From Bacillus sp. Marseille-P3661 (GTDB lineage: Bacteria; Bacillota; Bacilli; Bacillales; Bacillaceae_J): a stretch of DNA of 64,000 bases. The notes below the pieces were generated by a model. The model was not told the DNA's origin. It ran no database searches and saw only the letters and a program-made list of their open reading frames with translations. Location of the stretch: contig NZ_LT965953.1 in assembly GCF_900240995.1 (NCBI RefSeq), positions 2,174,556-2,238,555 on the forward strand, read 5' to 3'. Positions within the stretch are counted from its first letter, which is position 1. Every line of letters starts with the position of its first letter. Shown one piece after another: positions 18,447 to 28,032 of the stretch. Position numbers and translations under genes: made by a program.

Positions 18447-20975
18447 TTATTTATGTGCAGACTGATTTTTGCCTTCTTCTAAACAGGCTTGGTATACGAT
18501 AGCCATCGCTTGCATACGATCGTTTACATTTAATTTTTGTAAAATATGCGTAATATGATTTTTCACAGTATGTTCACTTATAAAAAGTTTCTCTGAAATT
18601 TTCTTATTGCTTAATCCGTTGACGATTAATATAAATACGTCCATCTCTCGATTAGAAATTCCATATAATTGCTTGATACGCTCAAGAGCTGCATATAGAA
18701 TATCCTCATTTTGACCAATTTCCATTTCATCATTTATAGTGGTTGTTGCAATTTCAGCTTTGGAAATAACTGTATTAGGAGTTGAATTCATTAGAGTAAC
18801 AGTTTCTTCAGGTGAAACTTTTTGTAGCAAAAATCCTTTCATTTCCTCAGCCGAAACAGGTGAACAAAAAATAGAGCCTTGTATTTCATTACAATTGTAG
18901 TTTTTTAGTATATTCAATTGTAGTTCCGAATCAACACCTTCAGCTAGAACAGTCATCTTCAAGTTTTGTGCTAGGGAAATAATACTTGCAATAAATGCTA
19001 TGTTATCCGAAGACGAATTATCTATATCTTGAACAATGGTACGATCCAGTTTTAATCTGTCTACTGGAAAACGTCTTAAGTGATTTAGTGATGTATACCC
19101 CATACCAAAATGATCTATACAGATTGAAATGCCCATTTTTCTTAACTTGTTTAATGTTTGTATAAGAGTTTCCTCGTTTCCCTTAATAACCGATTCGGTG
19201 ATTTCGATTTCTAATAAAGTTGGGCTTACTCCATTTTCGTTAAGTATATGGTGAATATTCTCTGTCAGGTCCTTTTGCAGAAAATGCTGCGCTGAAAAAT
19301 TAATGGCTACTCTGCTCGTAATCCCTGCTTGTTGCCAATTGTGTATATGAGAACAAACTGTACTTAATACCCACTGGCTTATTTCATTGATTTGTCCTGT
19401 CTCTTCTGCTAAAGGAATGATTTCAGATGGGTATAAAGTGCCCCAGTTTGGATGATTCCATCGTAATAACGCTTCCACGCTATTAATATTTCCAGTTTCA
19501 ACTTCTACGCGCGGTTGATAAACAAGAATTAATTCCTCACGCTCAATCGCCTTACGTAAATCGTTTTGCATCATAAACGTTCTAAAAGTCTGGATGTTCA
19601 TTCCAGAGTGAAAGACTTTAAACTGATTTCGCCCTTGTTCTTTAGCACGATATAACGCCGCATCAGCATTTTTCATTAATGCCAGAGTCTCTTCCCCGTC
19701 GTAAGGAAATATACTTATCCCCATACAAAGTGTAGTAAATAATTCATAATTATCTATATAAAAGGGCTTATTAAATACCTCTAGTATATTCTCGGCTAAC
19801 TCGAGTGCATTTTCACGATTTGTTTCAGGTAAAATAATATTAAACTCATCGCCGCCAATCCTTGCAATAAAATCCCCACTTCGCAAAGAAGAAACGAGCC
19901 TAATTGCAACCTCTTGCAGCAGTTTGTCACCCATTAAATGACCAAGAGAATCGTTAATATATTTGAAACGGTCCAAATCTAAATATAGAAGTGCAAACGG
20001 TTGATTTGTTTGTTTTGCTTGTTTTAATGTCATGTTTAACTTCTCATTAAATAACCTACGATTAGGTAAATCAGTTAAACTATCATGATGTGCCATATAT
20101 GTGATCGTTTCCTCGTATTGTTTCTTTTTCGTAATATCCCGAATTGTACAAGCAACGATACATTTTCCTTGAACAAACCGTTTTCCTATTTGTATCTCAA
20201 CTGGGAATGTTTCATTACCCTTACGTTCTGCAGTTATTTCCTTAAAATTCTCATAGCCTACTATACTTTCGAGATTATTTATTGCTTGTAATACGCTACG
20301 CATATATTTTTTAGAATCCTCTGTTGAAAAAAGTTCAAATATGCTTTTTCCTACTAATTCAATATCATCGTAACCAAACATATTTTTTACAGCAGGATTC
20401 ACTTTTAATATGATTCCCTCATCATTTAGTATTATCATCGAATCAATGGAAGTTTCACTTATCACATTTGCAAGTGCCTCAGAAACACGTAATTCAGAAG
20501 TTATTGCCGATAGCTCCGTATAGGCTTTTTCTAATTCTCTTTTCTTTTCTGCTAACGTATTTGCCTGCTGCTTTAGCTTTTGATTGAGCTTGTATATTTC
20601 AACAAATCCTTCTACTTTAGCCTTAAGGATAATAGGATCAAAAGGTTTTAATAGATAGTCTATTGCTCCAATTGAATAACCTGTAAAAATATGATCAGAA
20701 TCTAAATTATTGGCTGTAATAAACAGGATGGGGATATTTTTTGTTTTTTCACGAGCTTTTATTATTTTTGCAGTGCCAAACCCATCCATACCTGGCATTT
20801 GAACATCTAATAATATGGCAGCAAAATCATATTTTAATAGATATTTTAAAGCTTCCTCACCAGAGTGCGCTTTAATTAAGTTGTATTCCTCGCGTTCAAT
20901 GATAGCTTCTAGTGCTAATAGATTTTCTTCTCGATCGTCAACTAGTAATATACTTATTTTTTCCTCGATATTCAT
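18447..20975 (-). CDS. Response regulator REC-PAS-GGDEF-EAL-LuxR HTH
   Basis: An 842-residue output protein. The receiver (1-125) has Asp13/14, phospho-Asp57 and Lys110. A coiled coil (~128-165) and PAS (~166-285) lead to GGDEF (~293-455) with GGDEF 374-378 and I-site RSGD 365-368, so it should make c-di-GMP. The EAL domain (~465-720) has EAL 501-503, INFS, ITES and AEGV, but the metal-binding DDFGTG motif reads DHFGMG (621-626), predicting weak or absent hydrolysis. The C-terminus (~770-830) is a LuxR/FixJ-type HTH (LSNKKISEKLFISEHTVKNHI). It is the first gene of a three-gene operon, 42 bases before the hybrid kinase, its likely partner. Confidence 0.92.
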   Translation of the reverse strand: MNIEEKISILLVDDREENLLALEAIIEREEYNLIKAHSGEEALKYLLKYDFAAILLDVQMPGMDGFGTAKIIKAREKTKNIPILFITANNLDSDHIFTGYSIGAIDYLLKPFDPIILKAKVEGFVEIYKLNQKLKQQANTLAEKKRELEKAYTELSAITSELRVSEALANVISETSIDSMIILNDEGIILKVNPAVKNMFGYDDIELVGKSIFELFSTEDSKKYMRSVLQAINNLESIVGYENFKEITAERKGNETFPVEIQIGKRFVQGKCIVACTIRDITKKKQYEETITYMAHHDSLTDLPNRRLFNEKLNMTLKQAKQTNQPFALLYLDLDRFKYINDSLGHLMGDKLLQEVAIRLVSSLRSGDFIARIGGDEFNIILPETNRENALELAENILEVFNKPFYIDNYELFTTLCMGISIFPYDGEETLALMKNADAALYRAKEQGRNQFKVFHSGMNIQTFRTFMMQNDLRKAIEREELILVYQPRVEVETGNINSVEALLRWNHPNWGTLYPSEIIPLAEETGQINEISQWVLSTVCSHIHNWQQAGITSRVAINFSAQHFLQKDLTENIHHILNENGVSPTLLEIEITESVIKGNEETLIQTLNKLRKMGISICIDHFGMGYTSLNHLRRFPVDRLKLDRTIVQDIDNSSSDNIAFIASIISLAQNLKMTVLAEGVDSELQLNILKNYNCNEIQGSIFCSPVSAEEMKGFLLQKVSPEETVTLMNSTPNTVISKAEIATTTINDEMEIGQNEDILYAALERIKQLYGISNREMDVFILIVNGLSNKKISEKLFISEHTVKNHITHILQKLNVNDRMQAMAIVYQACLEEGKNQSAHK

Positions 20976-21143
20976 TGAAAGAACTCACTCCTAAAAAGGA
21001 TTTCACTATACGTATGTCTATTTCTAATATTACCATAGTGTTAATTAATTTAGGCGAGCATTTATATTATTGGAAATAATTATTTACTAGTTTCTTACGA
21101 TAAAAACACTAGCGCGTTAATGTTCAAGTTTCGGTCAGTTTAA

Positions 21144-21311
21144 CTATTTTTGATATAATGAAAAACAGTTAAGCAATTCGTCTAATTTAGTACTTAAGGT
21201 AACTGTATGTTCATGCGTAAACCCCAGTTCTAAGCCATTTGTTACCATATTTTTTCTAGTTATTTCAATCTCTTTAATTAATTCCCTATACGAAAGATTT
21301 TCCACTAACAT
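21144..21311 (-). CDS. Spo0E-like aspartyl-phosphate phosphatase
   Basis: A 55-residue two-helix protein starting MLVENLSYRELIKEIEITRK and ending in a helix with the STKLDELLNCF motif, the counterpart of the SQELD signature of Spo0E phosphatases, which remove phosphate from Spo0A. The ATG at 21311 is nine bases after AAAGGA. It lies 170 bases upstream of the response regulator operon on the same strand. Substrate could be Spo0A or a receiver of the neighbouring kinase system; the latter is only inferred from position. Confidence 0.75.
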   Translation of the reverse strand: MLVENLSYRELIKEIEITRKNMVTNGLELGFTHEHTVTLSTKLDELLNCFSLYQK

Positions 21312-21579
21312 GAACATCAGTCCTTTCAATATTGTCAATTAGCTTTGTCAAAACGTAAAAATATTATAGATTCATTTTCTAATAAAGTATGAAGTTCGTA
21401 TATCACCATTAGCTCTTATTTTATAAATAAAACTTTAACTAAGATGAGACATTTTTCTGTTTTTACTGATCTCCATAGGAGAGTATTCCTATTATGTACC
21501 GTGAGCTCTTAAACCATTTTGCACAAGTATTATTGTAGTTACACAGGTTTCTATGTTTTTACCTAAGCTGATGAATAAT
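21312..21579. other. Intergenic region with a second TAGGA-N6-TCCTA repeat
   Basis: No gene seen. At 21475-21492 ATAGGA and TCCTAT flank six bases, like the site at 14163-14182. The remainder is AT-rich and presumably carries the promoter of the Spo0E-like gene. Confidence 0.4.
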
Positions 21580-21620
21580 AAAAGGCTGTAATCCTTTAAC
21601 AAGAATTACAGCCTTTTATT
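21580..21620 (-). terminator. Terminator after pobA
   Basis: AAAGGCTGTAAT and ATTACAGCCTTT form a 12-bp stem, followed by a T-rich tail on the minus strand, 23 bases past the pobA stop. Confidence 0.85.
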
Positions 21621-21642
21621 TAAATCCGCTTTATTTCAATTA

Positions 21643-22848
<1,206 letters not shown>

Positions 22849-22898
22849 TCATTACCCCTTTGTTAACATTTTTTTTAATTTTTCTCCCAAATACCATC

Positions 22899-22912
22899 TG
22901 AAAGCGTTTACT
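22899..22912. promoter_or_regulatory. Near-consensus cre (CcpA) site upstream of pobA
   Basis: TGAAAGCGTTTACT matches the cre consensus TGWAANCGNTNWCA except at the last base. It lies 54 bases before the pobA start, in the divergent region shared with the first IclR gene, which fits carbon catabolite repression of an aromatic pathway. Confidence 0.5.
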
Positions 22913-23005
22913 ATCTCTAAATAAAATGATATTGTAAAAATATTCGGAATTAAACTCGAAATTTCTTTTATGTGGAACAAATTAAAATTATCGAGGTGAT
23001 TTTCG

Positions 23006-23782
23006 TTGAATTCTGCAAAAGACCATGACAATGTTCTCCAATCGGTTCAAAATGGCTTGAAAATTATTAAACTATTTTCTTTGAGTAAACCTGTATGGGG
23101 AATTACTGAAATAGCCAATACACTTCAGCTAAGTAAAAGTACAGTTAGTCGGCTTATTAATGACCTAGTAAAAGAAGAATTTCTAATAAAAACAAAGAAC
23201 AAATATCGACTCGGTATATCCTTATTATGTTTAAGTGGTGTTATCACATCTCACTTGGATATCTATAAGGAATCAAAAGAACCATTAAAAAACTTAGTTA
23301 ACAAGTTCGATGAAGCATCTCATTTAGCTATACTCGAAGATTCAAATGTTACGTATTTACATAAATTCGAATGTAGTTCTCCGGACGAGTTGGTTTCATC
23401 CGTCGGCAAAAAAAGTCCAGCTTCTTGCTCGAGTTCAGGTAAAATCTTATTAGCTTATCAAACTGAGAAAATAATTCAGGAAATTATCGAAACTGGACTT
23501 CCACGTTTAGGACCAAGCAGTATTACCGATCCTATTGAGTTTCGTCAAGATTTACAAAAAGTTCGCCAACAAGGTTATTCGGTTTGCATTGATGAAATGC
23601 ATGAGGAAGTAGTTAGCATTGCGGTTCCTATTAGGGATTATACGGGTCATGTTATTGCAGCTTTAAGTATAGTAGGTCCAAAAAAACGTATGGTAGATAA
23701 AAATATTTATACTATTACAAAGGAACTCCTTAAGGCTGGTGAAGAAATCTCTATAAATTTAGGTTATTTATTAAATGATTGA
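23006..23782 (+). CDS. IclR-family transcriptional regulator (1)
   Basis: A 258-residue regulator. N-terminal winged helix (~8-72: NGLKIIKLFSLSKPVWGITEIANTLQLSKSTVSRLI), then the IclR effector domain with HLAILEDSNVTYLHKFE, SCSSSGKILLA, and IDEMHEEVVSIAVPIRDYTG. TTG start at 23006 with GAGGTG seven bases upstream. It is divergent from pobA; several PobR regulators of 4-hydroxybenzoate use are IclR-type, so it likely controls pobA. A second paralog follows after 21 bases. Confidence 0.88.
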   Translation: MNSAKDHDNVLQSVQNGLKIIKLFSLSKPVWGITEIANTLQLSKSTVSRLINDLVKEEFLIKTKNKYRLGISLLCLSGVITSHLDIYKESKEPLKNLVNKFDEASHLAILEDSNVTYLHKFECSSPDELVSSVGKKSPASCSSSGKILLAYQTEKIIQEIIETGLPRLGPSSITDPIEFRQDLQKVRQQGYSVCIDEMHEEVVSIAVPIRDYTGHVIAALSIVGPKKRMVDKNIYTITKELLKAGEEISINLGYLLND

Positions 23783-23803
23783 TTAATAATGAGGAGAGGA
23801 AAC

Positions 23804-24583
23804 ATGAGATATCCTTCGTTACGTTCTGATTCATTATCGTCAATGCGAAATGCACTACGTCTATTAAATTTATTCACTATGGATGAACCTGAATTAACCT
23901 TGTCAGAAATTGCCGGAAAATTAGAGGTAGGGATTAGTACTGCTTTTCGCTTAACCTCCACGCTTATGCATGAGGATTTTCTTACAAAGGATAGCGTTTC
24001 AAAAAAGTTTCGCCTTGGTGCTTCAATACTAGGATATGGAAACATTATCGTCTCACAAAATCAGCTTTACAAAGCTTCAGCAGTTCCTGTAGAAAAACTA
24101 GCCATTGCTACTGGTGAAAGCTCCCATATTGCCATACTGAAAGAAAATCAAACTATATATCTTAATAAAATTGACAGTAAGCACCCGGTACATCTTCTTT
24201 CACATGCTGGCAAACAAAATCCTGTACACTGTACAAGTTCCGGTCAGGTAATCCTGGCTTATCAAAGCGAGAGTTTAATTGAAAAAGTGATCGAAAAAGG
24301 ACTATCACCGTACACTAAAAATACAATTATTTCACCTGTAAAGTTTAAAGAATTATTAATTACAATCAGAAAACAAGGTTATGCAATGAGCATTGAGGAA
24401 ATGCACGATAATGTATCCTCAATTGCAGCACCTATTAAGAATATTCTAGGCGAAGTAGTTGGTTCTATAAGCATTGCGGGACCTACATCAAGAGTTAACT
24501 CTCAAACTTCTTCTAGGCTTATTAAACTAGTTAAAAATGCTGCTTTAGAGGTAGCAGAGCAACTTGTTTTTACGAGAAAGTAA
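23804..24583 (+). CDS. IclR-family transcriptional regulator (2)
   Basis: A 259-residue paralog of the gene before it: winged helix (NALRLLNLFTMDEPELTLSEIAGKLEVGISTAFRLTSTL) and effector domain (HIAILKENQTIYLNKID, HCTSSGQVILAYQ, SIEEMHDNVSSIAAPI). The ATG at 23804 is seven bases after AGGAG and is preferred over an ATG five codons earlier. The two genes are cotranscribed and look like an old tandem duplication; they may bind different effectors or form a mixed regulator. Confidence 0.88.
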   Translation: MRYPSLRSDSLSSMRNALRLLNLFTMDEPELTLSEIAGKLEVGISTAFRLTSTLMHEDFLTKDSVSKKFRLGASILGYGNIIVSQNQLYKASAVPVEKLAIATGESSHIAILKENQTIYLNKIDSKHPVHLLSHAGKQNPVHCTSSGQVILAYQSESLIEKVIEKGLSPYTKNTIISPVKFKELLITIRKQGYAMSIEEMHDNVSSIAAPIKNILGEVVGSISIAGPTSRVNSQTSSRLIKLVKNAALEVAEQLVFTRK

Positions 24584-24706
24584 ATACTAAACTCAACACA
24601 AAAAATAATAGCCAATAGCACAGATCTTTTTTTGTAACACTACCACCTTTTTCTTATTTATATTTCATTTTGTAATACAAGCCACATTGTGATACCACTC
24701 AATATA

Positions 24707-24744
24707 AAAAGCTCAATCAAGGTAGATTTCCTTAATTGAGCTTC
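24707..24744 (-). terminator. Terminator after the tautomerase gene
   Basis: AAGCTCAATCAAGG and CCTTAATTGAGCTT pair with one wobble; five A on the plus strand give the U tract on the minus transcript. It may serve the plus-strand IclR gene as well. Confidence 0.75.
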
Positions 24745-24748
24745 TTTA

Positions 24749-24952
24749 TTATTGTCCACGTTGTCTTCGCATTGTTACTTGTTCTCCTGCAATGCCCCAA
24801 TTATCGGTATTGACTTCATCAATCACAACAACTGTTGTTTGCGGATTTTTTCCTAATACATCTTTTAATAAATTAGTTGCACCTTCAATTAACTGCCTTT
24901 TCTGTTCGGGCGTAACTCCTTCATCTGTAATCTTAATATTTACATAAGGCAT
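24749..24952 (-). CDS. 4-oxalocrotonate tautomerase family enzyme
   Basis: A 67-residue subunit starting MPYVNIKITDEG; removal of Met exposes Pro, the catalytic base of this family. Other features are TPEQKRQLIEGATNLLKDVLGKNP and the Arg-rich C-terminus MRRQRGQ. The second of two adjacent ATG codons is chosen for its better spacing from GAGGG. Such enzymes isomerise 2-hydroxymuconate-type dienols in aromatic meta-cleavage; nearby pobA makes such a role plausible, but many orphan members have other or unknown substrates. Confidence 0.82.
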   Translation of the reverse strand: MPYVNIKITDEGVTPEQKRQLIEGATNLLKDVLGKNPQTTVVVIDEVNTDNWGIAGEQVTMRRQRGQ

Positions 24953-25037
24953 CATTTTCCCTCTTTTCTTGTCTAATTTTGTCTATTACCCAGGTAATGA
25001 ATACATTTATTATACTTAAAACGAGTATAAATCTAAA

Positions 25038-26192
25038 TCACCCATGGCTACTATATTCTACAGATTTCTTTTTTTTCCTTTTGTGTACCGCATTAAAAAA
25101 CGGTGGCAGTATCAAAACAACTAATACAATTCTCAGTGTTTGTACAGCTACTACAAAGGTAGAATCAGCATGAAGAGAGACAGATGCGGTGGACATCTCG
25201 ACAACGCCCCCTGGTGCAAATGCCAACACCGATGTATTTAATGAAATCCCTGTTATCTCAGAAACAATATACGCGCAACCAAACATCGCAATAATAAGTA
25301 GAACAGTTCCCATTGTACTTATAAATAATATTTTATGTAATCCTACAAACATGCTCTTTTTAAATCCAGAGCCAATTCCTGCTCCTATTAATATTTGACC
25401 AATCACAACAAACCAATGTGACCACCAGAAAGTTATAGTTTGACCTATAATGAAGGTACAAAGCCCCTGCGATAGTACAACTCCTATTATTGTACCAACA
25501 AGCCATGGTGCGGGAAGTTTAACACGTTTACCTAAATAAACACCTCCTATTGCACTCAATATAAATACAACTGTCCATATGAGTTGACCCCATTCGAAAA
25601 TTTGTACATCCGCTAGCAAATTATTTGTGGAAATATTATATTGAGAATTACCAACAGTACTTGTTGAACCAATAAAAAATAAAGCTACTGGAACAATCGT
25701 AACAACCAAAAAAATCCGCAGCATTTGTACGACACTAACAACTCCAGTATTTGCACCTACTTCTTCAGCCATACTTGGCATAGTTGCAAGCCCACCAGGT
25801 GAGGTTGCAAATAGACTCGTTATCATGCCAACATTACTGAAACGATATAATAATAGCCCTGACCCTAATGACATAATAATCGAAAACATAAGCACTATGA
25901 AAACAGTAAATCCATTTTCCTGAAAAATAGATAATGTAGACAAATTTACGCTTTTCGCTAATTCTATTCCGATCATAAATTGCCCTAGTTGACGCCAATA
26001 CACTTTTATTCCTTTCTGAACATGTTTGAGTTTTAACTTTTGTGGTTGCCAAAAGGATAGAATACTAGCAAACAATAATGTACCTACGATCCATCCAATA
26101 GATAAACCCATTAATGACAAAATTAAGCCACCAATACTGCTACATAAAATAAACCAACCTTGATGCAGGAAAATGCTAGTACGTTCTTTCAT
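25038..26192 (-). CDS. AbrB-type duplicated membrane protein (putative transporter/regulator)
   Basis: A 384-residue, ~10-helix membrane protein with two similar halves, each carrying the family motif: first GLATMPSMAEEVGANTGVVS and LRIFLVV, second GGVVEMSTASVSLHADST and LRIVLVVLILPP. This is the AbrB duplication family, often misnamed ammonia monooxygenase, and it is likely a small-acid transporter. ATG at 26192, seven bases after GAAGG. It lies 85 bases before the tautomerase gene on the same strand and may be cotranscribed with it. Confidence 0.82.
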   Translation of the reverse strand: MKERTSIFLHQGWFILCSSIGGLILSLMGLSIGWIVGTLLFASILSFWQPQKLKLKHVQKGIKVYWRQLGQFMIGIELAKSVNLSTLSIFQENGFTVFIVLMFSIIMSLGSGLLLYRFSNVGMITSLFATSPGGLATMPSMAEEVGANTGVVSVVQMLRIFLVVTIVPVALFFIGSTSTVGNSQYNISTNNLLADVQIFEWGQLIWTVVFILSAIGGVYLGKRVKLPAPWLVGTIIGVVLSQGLCTFIIGQTITFWWSHWFVVIGQILIGAGIGSGFKKSMFVGLHKILFISTMGTVLLIIAMFGCAYIVSEITGISLNTSVLAFAPGGVVEMSTASVSLHADSTFVVAVQTLRIVLVVLILPPFFNAVHKRKKKKSVEYSSHG

Positions 26193-26253
26193 AACCAGGC
26201 CTTCTTTCAATTCATTTACTTTAAACATACACAATTAACCCACAATGACAAAC

Positions 26254-26278
26254 AAGGTATCAGATTCTCTGATACCTT
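26254..26278 (-). terminator. Hairpin between acyl-CoA dehydrogenase and the AbrB-type gene
   Basis: AAGGTATCAGA and TCTGATACCTT form a perfect 11-bp stem with a TTC loop, 12 bases past the acyl-CoA dehydrogenase stop. The following U tract is poor (TTGTTTG), so termination may be partial. Confidence 0.6.
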
Positions 26279-26290
26279 TACTAAACAGTG

Positions 26291-28015
26291 TTATGAAGTA
26301 TATTCCTCTGCTGCAAGAATATGATCAGCAATTTTTCTTTTTAATGAAACAGTATCAACTGATGAACTCAGCATCAATTTCTCAGCTTGTCGAAGAACAG
26401 ATGCGCTCAACTGATTGTCACCAATATAAGGTAAAAAGTTTATGATCTGTAGTAACATCTTTGAGGACGTTTCCTTAACATAAACCTTCGTATAGTTAAG
26501 CTTTTGTTCTTCTTGCTCACTTCCGTTTCGTTGAACTGCTTTAATTGATCGTATAATTGCACTTTCTGCTGCATAGATCGCAATAACCAAGTCTGCAATT
26601 AATGCCATCAACTCTTGCTCTTTGTTTTTCTCTAAGAATTTATCTTGCACTGTTATAGACAAATCTTTGTAAATAGCCTTTAACGTATAAAGTGCTTCTT
26701 TTTCCTGAGCAAGTAAATCATCACTTTTAATTTTCGATTCGATTTCAGTTTCATTTAGATTTAGTTTTCTAAGTAAAGTTGACGCAATGATAATTCGGTT
26801 AATTTCGTTTGTACCTTCAAAAATACGGTTAACCCTAGAATCACGATAAAGTGTTTCCACTTCATATTCTGACATATAACCGTATCCACCATGAATTTGC
26901 AAAGCTTCATCGATTATCGAATCATAGACTTCAGTTGAAAAAACTTTATTAATAGAACATTCTACAGCAAATTCACTGATAACTTTAGCAGGATTAACAG
27001 TAGATTTATCAGATTCATTAAAGGCGTTCTCAATTAATCCTGCAGTTCTGTATACCATACTTTCATTAACATAAGTACGAATAGCCATGTCTGCGATTTT
27101 ACCTTTAATTAAGTTAAACTCACTTATTGATTGACCAAATTGCTTTCTTTCTTTTGCATATTTTACTGAAAGCTCAATAGCTCGTTTTGATGTTCCAACG
27201 CATTGTGTAGAAATTTTATGTCTGCCAATATTTAATATATTAAAGGCGATGACATGCCCTTTGCCTAGTTCTCCTAATACATTTTCTACAGGAACCTTCA
27301 CATCTTCTAAGATAAGTGAACGAGTTGAAGAACCCTTTAATCCCATCTTCTTTTCTTCAGGACCTGTTGATAATCCATTATAATCCTTTTCTACAATAAA
27401 AGCAGTAAATTTTTCACCATCCACTTTTGCATAAACAATGAAGATATCTGCAAATGCCGAATTGGTGATCCATTGCTTTTCTCCATTTAAAACATAATAT
27501 GAGCCACAATCAGAAAGCTTTGCTGTTGTTTTTGCGCTTAGCGCATCTGTGCCAGACGTAGGTTCAGTTAATGCATATGCTCCTATTTTTTCTCCGCTAA
27601 TAATACCAGGTAAATACTTTTTCTTTTGTTCATCTGTACCAAAGTAGACAATCGGAAGTGAACCAATCCCAATTTGACCACTGTATGTAATTGCAAAAGA
27701 TCGCGATACCGCAATTTTCTCGGTAATAACAGACGCGCTTATTTTATCCAGCTGCAATCCACCATATTCTTCGGGCACATCTATACCAAGTAACCCTAGA
27801 TCGCCCGCTTTCCTCATCATTAACAACGTTTGATCAAACTGTTGCTCTTCAATTCTGCCTAGTACAGCCATCACATCATTCATAATAAATTTTTCAGTCA
27901 TATCTGCCATCATTACATGTTCATCTGTAAAATCTTCAGGAGTAAACATTGTCTCTGGCAATACGTCTTCAACCAAAAAGCCCCCACCAACAGTTGACTT
28001 CGATGATAAAATCAT
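26291..28015 (-). CDS. Acyl-CoA dehydrogenase
   Basis: A 574-residue FAD enzyme that introduces the alpha,beta double bond in acyl-CoA. N-terminal helical domain, then IGIGSLPIVYFGTDEQKKKYLP, the signature YALTEPTSGTDALSAKTTA, GEKQWITNSAFADI, KERKQFGQSISEFNLIKGKIADMA, ALQIHGGYGYMSEYEVETLYRDSRVNRIFEGTNEINR, and a ~150-residue C-terminal extension as in B. subtilis FadE (YusJ). The conserved Glu of FEGTNEI is the usual base region. RBS GGAGG seven bases upstream. Last gene of the Liv/acyl-CoA operon, 17 bases after livF. Confidence 0.9.
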   Translation of the reverse strand: MILSSKSTVGGGFLVEDVLPETMFTPEDFTDEHVMMADMTEKFIMNDVMAVLGRIEEQQFDQTLLMMRKAGDLGLLGIDVPEEYGGLQLDKISASVITEKIAVSRSFAITYSGQIGIGSLPIVYFGTDEQKKKYLPGIISGEKIGAYALTEPTSGTDALSAKTTAKLSDCGSYYVLNGEKQWITNSAFADIFIVYAKVDGEKFTAFIVEKDYNGLSTGPEEKKMGLKGSSTRSLILEDVKVPVENVLGELGKGHVIAFNILNIGRHKISTQCVGTSKRAIELSVKYAKERKQFGQSISEFNLIKGKIADMAIRTYVNESMVYRTAGLIENAFNESDKSTVNPAKVISEFAVECSINKVFSTEVYDSIIDEALQIHGGYGYMSEYEVETLYRDSRVNRIFEGTNEINRIIIASTLLRKLNLNETEIESKIKSDDLLAQEKEALYTLKAIYKDLSITVQDKFLEKNKEQELMALIADLVIAIYAAESAIIRSIKAVQRNGSEQEEQKLNYTKVYVKETSSKMLLQIINFLPYIGDNQLSASVLRQAEKLMLSSSVDTVSLKRKIADHILAAEEYTS

Positions 28016-28032
28016 TTTTTATCTCCTCCCAC

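Noticed and set aside
26245..26445. Plus-strand 66-residue frame opposite the end of the acyl-CoA dehydrogenase
   Set aside because: It is an antisense shadow beginning inside a terminator hairpin and lacks a ribosome binding site.
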